Shown: positions 26,313 to 34,867, counted from the first letter of the stretch. The stretch: 64,000 nt of DNA from Bacillota bacterium (GCA_023399095.1 JAEWQS010000040.1:1-64000); one strand, 5' to 3'. Notes: a model not told the origin generated them from the letters alone. A program made the numbers and translations.

Positions 26313-27899
26313 CTAGTCCTCGTTTAACCAGTTGCGTAAGAGATTCGCAACGGATTCCGGATTTTTGCCGATATAGTCTTCAAGTATCTGCAGCTTGTTA
26401 TCCGTTTCCTCAAAGTCTTCGAGCCTGATATCATGTAAAGAAGGAAGCGGTTCATTATCTTCACCCAAAATGATTTCCTCGTCCGCAAGGTACTCAAATC
26501 CCCCTTCGGCTGCCACCGGTTCTTCCTTTTTCCTAAACAGCCGGAAAATCATGAAGATGAATATCAGCACCACCAGCACTGTGGCAAGAATGATCAAAAG
26601 GCGTGTTGTCTCGGCGCTTTGTATGCTGGAAAGCAGCTGAGACTGCGCGTCGAAAGCATCCTGAACCTCTGAGTTGTCCATCTCCAGGAACGGAAGCGGT
26701 ATCACAGTGATGCGGTCTTCAGTTACGCCGATTGCTGTGGCCACCAGCTGCTTGACCTCATCCGAGTAATCGTCCACCTCATCGCTGTTCAGTATCACAG
26801 AGACAGACAGATCCGCAATCTGCCCCTTGGCTTGATCGATCTGAGTCTTGGTCTGATTGAGCTCATAGTTCGCTTCGCGTGACGCCTGGTAATAGGCGGA
26901 ATTGTCCTTGTTGTCTTCAAGCGTGTCCAAATACTGCGAAGCCGTACCGTTTGCATCGATACCGGCCACCGAGCCGCTCGTGTCGCTCGCGATCTCCTCA
27001 ATAAGCTCCGACATGCTGACCACGAGGCCTTCTGTACCGTCCGCCGGCGGTTCAAATTCCACTGATTCGGTCACTTTGGAATCGAAATTGAGCTTGACAT
27101 TCACCTCGGCCTTGACGTTATCCTCTCCGAAAACAGGCGTCAGGAGACTGATGATCTGCTTTTGCATCTTCTGTTGAACAGAATCTTGCAAGCCGAGCTG
27201 AGAATCGACATTGCCGACCACATCGTCCCCGTTGGTGCTGTATACGTTCATCTGTGAGTCAACAATGCGCACATCTTCCGGCGCAAGACCCGAAATGCTG
27301 TTGGAGACAATCTCTGCAATCGCTTCCGCCTCGCTGTCGGACAGCTTCTGACCGTTTTTGAGTGTGAGCATCACCGACGCTGTGGGTTTTGTCTCATCGT
27401 CGGCGAGCACATACGAGCTTTCTTCAGCAAGATCGATATTGACAATGGCGTCGTCCACCTTGTCCATCTTTAAAATGGTCTGCCTTAAATTCTCTTGTAT
27501 TTGGAACTGATAGTAGACCTTCTTTTCCATATCCGTCACGCCCAAGCCCGACGCATTCTGGAAAATATCATAATTGTAACCGCTGCTGGGATACCCTTGC
27601 GCCGCCAGCTCCATGCGTACGCTGTCGGCCACGCTTTCTTCGACGAGTATCGTATTGTCACCCTGCGCCTTGGCATCCACGCCCATATCGGACAAAACCG
27701 TCATGACGTTTCCCGCATCGGCGGAATCCATGCCGGAATAAAGCACCGTATAGTTTTTTTGATTCAAAAACACCGACACAACGGCGAGTATAATTATAAT
27801 GATAGCAATAAGTACGAATAGCCGTACCTTCTGCCCTTTTTCCAGTTTCTTGAAAGCTTCAGCTATCTTTGAAGGTATTTTCGTCAATCCATTTGCCAT
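26313..27899 (-). CDS. fliF: Flagellar MS-ring protein FliF
   Basis: FliF forms the MS ring on which the flagellum is built. The 528-residue product has membrane helices near residues 26-46 and 438-460, and ring-building motifs between them (YTVLYSGMDSADAGNVMTVL, SGYNYDIF, KVDDAIVNIDLAEES). It ends in the FliG-binding acidic tail PESVANLLRNWLNED. ATG 27899 is six bases from AGGA; an ATG two codons upstream is too close to it. As first gene of the block it lacks the usual fliE partner, which lies 18 kb away. Confidence 0.96.
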   Translation of the reverse strand: MANGLTKIPSKIAEAFKKLEKGQKVRLFVLIAIIIIILAVVSVFLNQKNYTVLYSGMDSADAGNVMTVLSDMGVDAKAQGDNTILVEESVADSVRMELAAQGYPSSGYNYDIFQNASGLGVTDMEKKVYYQFQIQENLRQTILKMDKVDDAIVNIDLAEESSYVLADDETKPTASVMLTLKNGQKLSDSEAEAIAEIVSNSISGLAPEDVRIVDSQMNVYSTNGDDVVGNVDSQLGLQDSVQQKMQKQIISLLTPVFGEDNVKAEVNVKLNFDSKVTESVEFEPPADGTEGLVVSMSELIEEIASDTSGSVAGIDANGTASQYLDTLEDNKDNSAYYQASREANYELNQTKTQIDQAKGQIADLSVSVILNSDEVDDYSDEVKQLVATAIGVTEDRITVIPLPFLEMDNSEVQDAFDAQSQLLSSIQSAETTRLLIILATVLVVLIFIFMIFRLFRKKEEPVAAEGGFEYLADEEIILGEDNEPLPSLHDIRLEDFEETDNKLQILEDYIGKNPESVANLLRNWLNED

Positions 27900-27987
27900 A
27901 TTCATTCCTAAACCGTTATAAAATATATAAATATATGTGAGTCCGACATATTAATAAACTTTTTTATGCTGATGAATCATTTTTTTG

Positions 27988-28014
27988 TAAAGTCTTGACC
28001 AAAAGTGACGATAT
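27988..28014 (+). promoter_or_regulatory. Sigma-28 (SigD/FliA) promoter of flagellin
   Basis: TAAA is followed after exactly 15 bases by GACGATAT, against a consensus of TAAA-N15-GCCGATAT, so only one base differs. Transcription would start near 28022 and give a leader of about 100 bases. The matching sigma factor gene is in this window. Confidence 0.9.
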
Positions 28015-28032
28015 AACTGATGTAGCAATCAA

Positions 28033-28117
28033 CGCCGGAACTATAAAGGCGCCTTAGAACCGGGGCTGACGCTGCAAATAAGAGCATGGACGCTCAATAA
28101 AAAAATTTCATGGAGGA
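28033..28117 (+). promoter_or_regulatory. Probable CsrA-binding sites in the flagellin leader
   Basis: Three GGA motifs stand in favourable contexts. The first is in the loop of CGCC/GGCG (28033-28051). The second is in an ATGGAC hexaloop closed by GAGC/GCTC (28082-28095), which fits the ANGGAN pattern. The third is in the Shine-Dalgarno itself (ATGGAGG, 28110-28116). The last two GGAs are 24 bases apart. The layout mirrors hag of Bacillus subtilis, where CsrA blocks ribosome binding. Binding is inferred. Confidence 0.65.
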
Positions 28118-28124
28118 AATAAAA

Positions 28125-29264
28125 ATGAGAATTAACAACAATCTTATGGCGATGAACACTCATCGTCAGTATGCTGTCAACAACGGCAGCGTGGCCAAAG
28201 CAACAGAAAGACTGTCCTCGGGCTTAAAGATCAACCGCGCCGGTGACGACGCTGCCGGTCTTGCGATTTCCGAGAAGATGAGAGCCCAGATCCGCGGCCT
28301 CAACATGGCTTCCAAGAACAGTAATGACGCCATCTCGCTCGTCCAGACTGCTGAAGGCGCGCTCACAGAGACGCATTCCATACTGCAACGTATGAACGAG
28401 TTGGCTGTGCAGTCGGCTTCTGACACAAACGAAGACGACGTCGACCGTGACGCCCTGCAGGCAGAATTCACAGCGCTTCGCAGCGAAATCGACGACATTG
28501 CCAACAAGACAACCTTCAACAACAAGAAGTTGCTCAATGGTGACTTCGGTACGGAATATTCCATCGCTGCCGGGGCTGGAAGCGACGTGCAATTGTATGA
28601 CAACGGTATTTCTAATATCAATTTTGAGGGCTTCACTTCATCCGATGTGGGCGTTGCACATTCAATTGTTTTAACTGTTGCTGGCGGTGTCATAACAGGT
28701 GCACAACTAGACGGAACAACTGCCGCAGCAATGACTGGGGATGGCGCTGCAGGTGCTGGTTCTTTAGTGCTTGATTTCGGCAATGCTGGAATGGTCACTC
28801 TTTCTTTCTCGTCTGAACATGGTGCTTTTACAACTGCTGATGAACTTAATTTTACTGCAACTCAAGATGCCGCTGAAATTCAGACTGGTGCCAACGCCGG
28901 AGAAACGCTTGATATCTCAATCAAAAGCATGAAGGCTGCAGATCTGGACGCTGGCATGGCAGCGGCTGATATCAGCACCAAAGCTGGTGCAACTTTAGCT
29001 ATCACAAGCACACAGAACGCGATCAACGCTGTGTCTACACAGCGCGCGAACCTCGGTGCGATTCAGAACAGACTCGAGCACAAGATCAACAACCTCAACA
29101 CATCGGCCGAGAATCTGCAGGCCGCCGAAAGCCGCATCCGCGACATCGACATGGCTGCAGAAATGACCAACTTCACGACACAGAACATTCTGGTCCAGGC
29201 CGCTACGGCGATGTTGGCTCAGGCGAACTCTGCTCCGCAGAACGTCCTGTCGCTGCTTAAGTAA
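28125..29264 (+). CDS. hag: Flagellin
   Basis: The filament subunit has 379 residues. The N-terminal D0/D1 part begins MRINNNLMAMNTHRQY and contains LSSGLKINRAGDDAAGLAISEKMRAQIRGL. The C-terminal part contains RANLGAIQNRLEH and ends in AATAMLAQANSAPQNVLSLLK. The central variable region (about residues 150-290) is small and Ala/Gly/Thr-rich, with codon use unlike the ends. The ATG at 28125 follows GGAGG by eight bases; an earlier in-frame ATG has no site. It has its own sigma-28 promoter, a structured leader and a terminator. It lies between the two large minus-strand operons. Confidence 0.97.
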   Translation: MRINNNLMAMNTHRQYAVNNGSVAKATERLSSGLKINRAGDDAAGLAISEKMRAQIRGLNMASKNSNDAISLVQTAEGALTETHSILQRMNELAVQSASDTNEDDVDRDALQAEFTALRSEIDDIANKTTFNNKKLLNGDFGTEYSIAAGAGSDVQLYDNGISNINFEGFTSSDVGVAHSIVLTVAGGVITGAQLDGTTAAAMTGDGAAGAGSLVLDFGNAGMVTLSFSSEHGAFTTADELNFTATQDAAEIQTGANAGETLDISIKSMKAADLDAGMAAADISTKAGATLAITSTQNAINAVSTQRANLGAIQNRLEHKINNLNTSAENLQAAESRIRDIDMAAEMTNFTTQNILVQAATAMLAQANSAPQNVLSLLK

Positions 29265-29308
29265 AAATAGTCTATTGAACCTTTTGGTTCAAACCAGGCG
29301 CCAAAATT

Positions 29309-29341
29309 CAGCCGTCGGATTTATCCGGCGGCTGTTCTTTT
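29309..29341 (+). terminator. Rho-independent terminator of flagellin
   Basis: CAGCCGTCGGA pairs with TCCGGCGGCTG (one G-T wobble) around TTTA, followed by TTCTTTT. A smaller hairpin (TTGAAC/GTTCAA) precedes it at 29275-29292. Confidence 0.85.
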
Positions 29342-29353
29342 GGCATTTAATGC

Positions 29354-30404
29354 GGGCCGGCATGGAAACCGGCCCCTACGGTTCGTGACGCATTTGTTCG
29401 GGCATTCCGTTGGGGCGGGTCTCCGCCTGTTGCATCGCGGCATGATTGACGCGGGAGGGTATGGAGGCCCTCCCCTACGGTTTGTGACGTATTTGTTCCG
29501 GCATCCTATAGGGGCGGTCTCCGTCTGTGCCCCGAATGGGGTATGCGCGCCCGTCACGTCACGGCATGATTGACGCCGGAGGGTATGGAAGCCCTCCCCT
29601 ACGGTTCGTGACGCATTTGTTCCGATATTCCTGTAGGGGCGGGTCTCCGCGCCCGCCCGTCGCATGATGGCAATGTTCCAACGCGGGAGGGCGTGGAAGC
29701 CCTCCCCTACGGTTCGTGCGTATATTCGTTACAATGATACTCATCCAAATGCCACTTGACCGGATTTGTATCAATGTATCGCCATACGTCAAGGTACTCG
29801 CGTTCATCACGAATAATACGATCATAAAATGATCGCTGCCACAATTTATCGTATTGTGTCTCATGTATATCGTTATATCGTTTGGTCGTAAATGATTTAA
29901 ACTGCCCTATGACGGTTTGCAGTGGAATATTTGTGCTATCACCACGTACATTTAGTCATTGCAGTAATACAATCATGTGAACATGGTTGGGCATAATGAC
30001 GTATTTTGTGACATTTACATTCTCGCAGTTTTCGTCTATATGCTGTATCGACTTGTTTATCTCATGACCAATTTCAGTCAGAATGATTTGCGGGTTAACA
30101 GTGTCATTTAATACATGTGATAAAACCGGCATCCTTCCGAATGTACAGATGGTCACAAAATAAGCGCCGTTTTGCGCATAGTCATAATCCGGAATCCGCA
30201 GACTTTTTCGACATGGCATCTCTTTTTGCATGATTCCACTATATGACTTTTTATTGACCATCGCAATATATTATTGACGGGAGGGCGTGGAAGCCCTTCC
30301 CTACGGTTCGCTGAGATTATTTCTTACCTGTAGGGGCGGGTCTCCGCGCCCGCCCGTTGCATCGCGGCAATATTCCTCATTCGGGCCGGCATGGAAACCG
30401 GCCC
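29354..30404. repeat. REP-like palindrome cluster around a RAYT gene
   Basis: Six imperfect copies of a hairpin unit (type A) lie at 29354-29375, 29453-29474, 29578-29597, 29685-29706, 30279-30301 and 30383-30404. The arms are GGGAGGG/CCCTCCC or GGGCCGG/CCGGCCC, usually followed by CCTACGGTTCGTGACG. Between them are GGGGCGGGTCTCCGCGCCCGCCC-like units (type B; clearest at 29633-29660 and 30330-30357). Four type A copies lie left of the RAYT pseudogene and two lie right. Spacing is irregular and the units are palindromic, as in REP elements. Confidence 0.8.
29707..30261 (-). pseudogene. REP-associated tyrosine transposase (RAYT), one nonsense codon
   Basis: The frame runs 184 codons. The first 101 encode the HUH-transposase half of a Y1_Tnp/RAYT protein: RKSLRIPDYDYAQNGAYFVTICTF and the metal-binding YVIMPNHVHMIV. 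An in-frame TGA at 29956-29958 then interrupts it. The same frame continues with GQFKSFTTKRYN, LWQRSFYDRIIRDEREY and YIDTNPVKWHLDEY, the conserved C-terminal RAYT signature, up to a TAG that lies inside a flanking palindrome. Only that one codon disables it, so decay is recent or the TGA is a sequencing error. RAYTs mobilise REP elements, and REP-like units flank this one. Confidence 0.85.
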
Positions 30405-30421
30405 CTACGGTTTTTGATGCC

Positions 30422-30448
30422 ACAAAAAAAGCCCCTGTTACAGAGGCT
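30422..30448 (-). terminator. Rho-independent terminator after csrA
   Basis: On the minus strand AGCCTCTG pairs with CAGGGGCT (one wobble) around TAA and is followed by seven T residues. It ends the long operon that runs from cheR to csrA. Confidence 0.9.
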
Positions 30449-30465
30449 CTCACGTTTAGTTCTAT

Positions 30466-30672
30466 TTATTTTCCAAATGAAATGGCCGGAGTTTTGGATG
30501 CGACACGATTGAGGTTAATCGTTTCTTCGAGCAGCTCATTGCGGTAAATGCGCATTTCCTTGGGGGCGTTTATGCCGATGCGGACGCGGTCACCCTCTAT
30601 GGCCAGAATTTTGATCTCAACATCCTGGTCAAGCGTGATCCCCTCACCCGTTTTTCTCGACAGCACCAGCAT
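30466..30672 (-). CDS. csrA: Translational regulator CsrA
   Basis: CsrA is a small dimeric RNA-binding protein that represses translation by covering GGA-containing ribosome sites; in Bacillus its main target is flagellin mRNA. The 68-residue product is full length with the canonical MLVLSRKTGEGI start, RVRIGINAPKEMRIYR core and a short C-terminal tail. AGGAGG lies eight bases upstream. It overlaps fliW by 29 bases, so the antagonist pair is made together, and flagellin lies 1.2 kb away on the other strand. Confidence 0.97.
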   Translation of the reverse strand: MLVLSRKTGEGITLDQDVEIKILAIEGDRVRIGINAPKEMRIYRNELLEETINLNRVASKTPAISFGK

Positions 30673-31129
30673 CCTCTTGCCCTCCTTTGTCTGTTCTCTT
30701 CATAATGGCTTCATAGATCGGCAAACGAACAGGCATGGTTTTGGCATCGATAATGATCTGCTTGCCTATGCCGCGCACCGCATTGATCACGATGGGTGCA
30801 GCCAGATTCACCGTCATCTTCTCAATCTTCTCTGGTATCACCACCACGTTCATAACGAGCAAGTCATTCTGGCTTTCAACGTTGAGCTCTTCGAGCTCAT
30901 TGTCTCTTATGTCAATGTAATAGTCATCCAGTATCTCAAATGTGAGTATCACCGGCAGCGCAATAAACTTATTCTCTGTAGATTGGAGCCAGTATATCGG
31001 CTTTGTCTGCCCCACTTCCAGTATGATAAAGTAATGTAACTCTTCAAACCCCGGCAGTCCCTGCGGGAATTCGATGAGCTTGCTGTCTTTTGTGTCAAAA
31101 GTGCCAAAACGGTCTGTATCAATGAGCAC
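30644..31129 (-). CDS. fliW: Flagellar assembly factor FliW
   Basis: FliW binds either flagellin or CsrA, releasing flagellin mRNA from repression once flagellin is exported. The 161-residue product shows the family pattern LIEFPQGLPGFEELHYFIIL, FIALPVILTF and AAPIVINAVRGIGKQIII. It starts with GTG behind AAGGAGG. It is encoded between flgL and csrA, the arrangement of Bacillus subtilis. Confidence 0.97.
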   Translation of the reverse strand: MLIDTDRFGTFDTKDSKLIEFPQGLPGFEELHYFIILEVGQTKPIYWLQSTENKFIALPVILTFEILDDYYIDIRDNELEELNVESQNDLLVMNVVVIPEKIEKMTVNLAAPIVINAVRGIGKQIIIDAKTMPVRLPIYEAIMKRTDKGGQEDAGAVEKNG

Positions 31130-31154
31130 TGCTTAGTCCTCCTTCATTTCACGG

Positions 31155-32090
31155 CTATTTCAGAAAATTCACCAGCGACGGCTGTATAATATTGCTGCCA
31201 ATCTGCAGCGACGATTCATAAACAGCTTGCGCCATCTTGTAATTCATAATGGCTTCCGCCTGGTCAACATCCTCAATTTTAGATTTTCGATCCGTATAAG
31301 TCAAAATATCATCTTCAAAACGGCTTTGTATCAGCTCTAAGCGGTTTACCTTACCGCCAATTTCAGCCGCAATGGAAAGCACGTCATTTTGATTGTTTTG
31401 CAGCTTTCCGATAAAACCGGTGAGCTCATCGCCAGACGCATTGCTTTCAAGCGCATTATATAAGTCATCAAGGACGTTATACAAGTTATTATTGCCAGTA
31501 CCCATAAGTTCAACACCCGTGGTAGATACATCCATAGTGATGTTAAACCCAACCGCATAATTGATACTGTCCTGTGCCAGAGCACCCAGATCGACGGCAG
31601 CACCTGTTTTTATATCAATTCCGTTATACTGAATTTGCCCCGGTGCAATTACCTCGAACGGTGCGTTGCTGACATTGTACCCGCCGAAAATGTATTTATC
31701 ATTCGATTTTGCATTACCGATTGTCACCACATGATCCCGAAGCTGTTTGACTAGCTGGGCTGCCGCCGATCTTTCCTCAGCGTCCATCGTATCTGTGGAC
31801 AGACCGACCGCTGTCTCATACGCCCTTTTAATCACCTCATTGAGCTCAAGCACGGATGACTCCGTCTCATCCAACCAAGTCAAGGCCTTATCCACGTTCT
31901 TTTGGTATTGTTCGGATTTATACAGCTTAACGCGAACTTGCATGCTCGATATCGCGCCAATCGGATCGTCCGATATTTTCGTGATCCTTTTGCCTGACGC
32001 CATCTGTTGCTGCATTTTACCCACAGACCCAAGATTGCTGCTGATATTCTTAAGGTAATTGCTGAGCAGCATATTATTGGTTACACGCAT
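31155..32090 (-). CDS. flgL: Flagellar hook-filament junction protein FlgL
   Basis: FlgL (HAP3) joins the hook to the filament. The 311-residue protein starts MRVTNNMLLSNYLKNISSN and has the flagellin-like ASGKRITKISDDPIGAISSMQ at its N-terminus, SNDKYIFGGYNVSNAPFEV in the middle, and a flagellin-like C-terminal helix (AIMNYKMAQAVYESSLQIGSNIIQPSLVNFL). AAGGAGATG precedes the ATG. It lies directly after flgK. Confidence 0.96.
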   Translation of the reverse strand: MRVTNNMLLSNYLKNISSNLGSVGKMQQQMASGKRITKISDDPIGAISSMQVRVKLYKSEQYQKNVDKALTWLDETESSVLELNEVIKRAYETAVGLSTDTMDAEERSAAAQLVKQLRDHVVTIGNAKSNDKYIFGGYNVSNAPFEVIAPGQIQYNGIDIKTGAAVDLGALAQDSINYAVGFNITMDVSTTGVELMGTGNNNLYNVLDDLYNALESNASGDELTGFIGKLQNNQNDVLSIAAEIGGKVNRLELIQSRFEDDILTYTDRKSKIEDVDQAEAIMNYKMAQAVYESSLQIGSNIIQPSLVNFLK

Positions 32091-32114
32091 TGTTCACATC
32101 TCCTTTTTCCTAAA

Positions 32115-33587
32115 CTATCGTCCCACAGTTCCCGTTCTATTAATTAAAACATCGAGCGCTTCATCCAGCGCCGTGAGCACACGCGACGCAGCTGCGTACG
32201 CATGCTGATATGTCATCATCTGAACCATTTCTTCATCTAAAGACACGCCGGATACCGATTCCTTTCGTGTAGACAGATTATCGACAATAGCAATCTGGCT
32301 GTTGCTAAGCGTCTGTGCCTTAGCGCTCTCAATACCCAGCTCAACAACCACACTGTTTAAGTATTCTTCGAAATTTCCAACATTAGCGAGATCAGTGCGC
32401 GAAGAGAGGTCGGCCAATTCAAGTGCTATTTCGTTGTTGCCTGCCACGGTATCTGTGACTGTCACACCGGATGCGGCAATGTTTCTGACACTGGCCATAA
32501 CCTGGGCCGAAAGGGCCAGATTTCCGGCGGTAATGTCGCCGTAGCCTCCTGCCGGTATATTGAAGAAATTAACACCTGTCTGTGAGGGCGTGGCCCCATC
32601 CGGTTTGGTGTAGCCTGTGCTGTGAATGGCGTTAAACTCCTGCGCCATGCTGCGAGCCAGCGTATTCAGTCTATCTAAAATGTATGGTATACCGATGTTG
32701 TCGGACGAATTGCCGTCGCGCAGGTTTTTATAGCCCATCAGTTTGCCGTCGGTATAGTTAAAATCGGTTGTTGTCCCTGCGTCATCGTAAGTGATGTTAT
32801 AAAAGCCAGTTGTCACATCCACAGATGTCTCCAGCAGTGTCGTTGTCGCGTGGTTGATTAGCTCTGTGCCGTTGCATTCTACAGCGAGCCTGCCCTGCGG
32901 GTCTACTTCGTATGTAATATCAATCAAACCTGACAGTTCGTCTAGCAAAAGATTGCGCTTATCCCGTAAATCATTCGCCTGTTCCCCAGAAAGCTCATAG
33001 CCGAAAATCTGCTCATTATAAGTCGCAATAGCTGTGGTTAGCTCGTTGATTTGGATAACCGTGGCATTCATGTTTTTGTTATACGTGTCCTGCAAATCGG
33101 TCAGCTCAGTATAATAATGATGGAAAGATTCCAGCATTTTGAAGGCGTTTTGCTGTACATTTGTGCGGATTTCATCGTTTACTGAATCTCCCGAAAGCTC
33201 GCTCATGCTTTTGAAAAAATCCGCCATTGATTTGGAAATACCGGTGCTCGAAAGCTCATCCATCACCGTCTCAATATAATCAAGCTCCTCAGCGCGCTTG
33301 TTATAGTTGCCCAGCGTCGCATTTTCATTGCGGAATTTCCTGTCAAGGTATTCACTGCGAACCTGATCGATCATGGTTATCGCCACGCCGCCGCCAATTG
33401 TCGACTTGCTGACATTCGATATGCGTGACAACCCGCTGCTGGGATCAATGCTGTTTTGTATAATCCGCTGGCGCGTGTATCCCACCGTATTGGCATTGGC
33501 AATATTGTGGCCTGTCAGGCTAATTCCCTGCTGGCTCACATTCAATCCCGATTTTGCAATTTCCAAGCCATAAAATAAACTTGCCAT
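32115..33587 (-). CDS. flgK: Flagellar hook-associated protein FlgK
   Basis: FlgK (HAP1) is the first junction protein on the hook. The 490-residue product begins with the rod/hook motif GLEIAKSGLNVSQQGISLTGHNIANANTVGYTRQR and ends with the matching VSLDEEMVQMMTYQHAYAAASRVLTALDEALDVLINR. The central region is variable. GAGGAAG precedes the ATG. It is followed by flgL and preceded by its chaperone gene flgN. Confidence 0.96.
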   Translation of the reverse strand: MASLFYGLEIAKSGLNVSQQGISLTGHNIANANTVGYTRQRIIQNSIDPSSGLSRISNVSKSTIGGGVAITMIDQVRSEYLDRKFRNENATLGNYNKRAEELDYIETVMDELSSTGISKSMADFFKSMSELSGDSVNDEIRTNVQQNAFKMLESFHHYYTELTDLQDTYNKNMNATVIQINELTTAIATYNEQIFGYELSGEQANDLRDKRNLLLDELSGLIDITYEVDPQGRLAVECNGTELINHATTTLLETSVDVTTGFYNITYDDAGTTTDFNYTDGKLMGYKNLRDGNSSDNIGIPYILDRLNTLARSMAQEFNAIHSTGYTKPDGATPSQTGVNFFNIPAGGYGDITAGNLALSAQVMASVRNIAASGVTVTDTVAGNNEIALELADLSSRTDLANVGNFEEYLNSVVVELGIESAKAQTLSNSQIAIVDNLSTRKESVSGVSLDEEMVQMMTYQHAYAAASRVLTALDEALDVLINRTGTVGR

Positions 33588-33598
33588 CTATTTCTTCC

Positions 33599-34111
33599 TC
33601 ATACTGATTGGTCAATCAGAAAAGTCGCTTTTTGCTGTTTCTCATTCATTCCGCCGGCATTGGAATATGTGCCGAGCGCACTTACATGCCCTGCCAGCAA
33701 ATTCACACAGAAACTTGCATATTGCAGCTGTGTCTCAATGAGCCCCTTATTGGCTTGATTGCTCAATTTAAGCTGCATAATGACATCATTAAGCTCGTCC
33801 CGAATACGTTTAAACTCTTCACGCATGTCGCTGCTGACAAGTTCAATTATATCTGTTAACCGCATGGTGCTTTTGGGTCTATGGCTTAATACCGCAGCCT
33901 TTTCAATCAATGCTTCGCGCTCGGTTTCAAGCTGTTTGATTCTTTTCAGAACGGTTATTTCATGAGCCACCACAACATCAAGATCAGCGACATTATTATT
34001 GAACAATGCCTCTTTCTTGTCGGCAGCCAGTGCAAGCATCTGCTTATATTCCACCGTCTCCAGCTGAAGAACCGCTTTAAGCGCATTTAACACTCTGATC
34101 ACTTTACCCAA
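33599..34111 (-). CDS. flgN: FlgN-family export chaperone
   Basis: FlgN binds FlgK and FlgL before export. The 170-residue product is helical throughout, with long heptad stretches and no membrane segment, as in FlgN/YvyG proteins, whose sequences are poorly conserved. The position between flgM and flgK gives the main support. The listed start is a TTG with GGGGG close by; a GTG three codons later (34102) is better spaced from that site and is an equally good choice. Confidence 0.85.
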   Translation of the reverse strand: MGKVIRVLNALKAVLQLETVEYKQMLALAADKKEALFNNNVADLDVVVAHEITVLKRIKQLETEREALIEKAAVLSHRPKSTMRLTDIIELVSSDMREEFKRIRDELNDVIMQLKLSNQANKGLIETQLQYASFCVNLLAGHVSALGTYSNAGGMNEKQQKATFLIDQSV

Positions 34112-34126
34112 AGCCCCCTATCGGTC

Positions 34127-34399
34127 TTACTTTCCCAGTATTTTTTCCGCAACTTTATAACCTGGCACTGAGTATGTGTTGTTTCTTATCTGCTCGGCCA
34201 CGTTGTTCATATGTGCTATTTCTGTGGGCGTTCTTGTACCCATCAGCTCCTGAGCCGCTTTTAGCGCTGATGAAAACGTTTTGGCACCATCGGTTAACTC
34301 CGTCTTGTCTGACATTGGCGCGGCTTGCTCAGATGTCATTTTTGGCCGAACGACATACTGTCTGAACAAATCACTCGGATTTACTGAATTTACTCTCAT
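34127..34399 (-). CDS. flgM: Anti-sigma-28 factor FlgM
   Basis: FlgM holds SigD/FliA inactive until the hook is complete. The 90-residue product has a disordered-looking N-terminus and the conserved C-terminal sigma-binding helices (TFSSALKAAQELMG, AHMNNVAEQIRNNTYSVPGYKVAEKIL). ATG 34399 is seven bases from GAGGTG; a GTG three codons upstream lies on that site. It sits in the same operon as sigD, upstream of flgN-flgK-flgL, as in Bacillus. Confidence 0.94.
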   Translation of the reverse strand: MRVNSVNPSDLFRQYVVRPKMTSEQAAPMSDKTELTDGAKTFSSALKAAQELMGTRTPTEIAHMNNVAEQIRNNTYSVPGYKVAEKILGK

Positions 34400-34420
34400 A
34401 TATCTCACCTCAAATAGAAT

Positions 34421-34852
34421 TTACCTGTCACGAAGATTAATATGCATTTTGCCAAGGCCGACCGACTGCTTCGACTTCTGGCCTGATGGCTGCTTCACCC
34501 TCTGAGCTGCTTCGTTGATCAACGCGCCAAACTCTCTTTCCAGTTTCTTTTTACACGATTCGCAATACCGCCCTGTCGTTATCGAACATCCGCAGTCTTC
34601 ACAATGCAGCACCCCGATGTCTTCAGAAACCGACAAACGGCCTTCCTTCAAAAAGTAGAATACATCCTTCTCGGGCACACCCGTCTCCTTCGATATTTCA
34701 ACCACGTTGGCATGTTGATGATCATATATATAGTCTTTAACCCGTTCAAAGTTCCGTTCAAGTTCTTCTACACAATTCGGACAGTACGGTGACGTACCTA
34801 AGAACTGAAATATGCGTGAACATTTTTTGCATTGAACAATTTTACCCCCCAT
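34421..34852 (-). CDS. yvyF: YvyF-like flagellar operon protein (TIGR03826 type)
   Basis: The product is 143 residues with a zinc knuckle at each end of the first two thirds (CKKCSRIF with CPNC, and CEDCG with CESC). Between them is a helix-turn-helix-like segment (VVEISKETGVPEKDVFYFLKEGRL). This matches the YvyF/TIGR03826 family, which lies next to flgM throughout motile Firmicutes; a regulatory role has been suggested there but the exact job is open. Its place just upstream of flgM agrees. GGGAGAGC precedes the ATG. Confidence 0.9.
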   Translation of the reverse strand: MGGKIVQCKKCSRIFQFLGTSPYCPNCVEELERNFERVKDYIYDHQHANVVEISKETGVPEKDVFYFLKEGRLSVSEDIGVLHCEDCGCSITTGRYCESCKKKLEREFGALINEAAQRVKQPSGQKSKQSVGLGKMHINLRDR

Positions 34853-34867
34853 GATGCTCTCCCTTTT

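Noticed and set aside
28015..28124. Cyclic-di-GMP riboswitch in the flagellin leader
   Set aside because: The conserved GEMM core sequences were not found; the hairpins are better explained by CsrA sites.
29707..30261. TGA recoded as an amino acid in the RAYT gene
   Set aside because: All other genes use TGA as a normal stop (for example fliI, flgB region, cheW), so a plain nonsense mutation is simpler.
29354..30404. Possible CRISPR array from repeated GC-rich units
   Set aside because: Units are internally palindromic, imperfect and unevenly spaced, a transposase-like gene lies between them and no cas gene is near.
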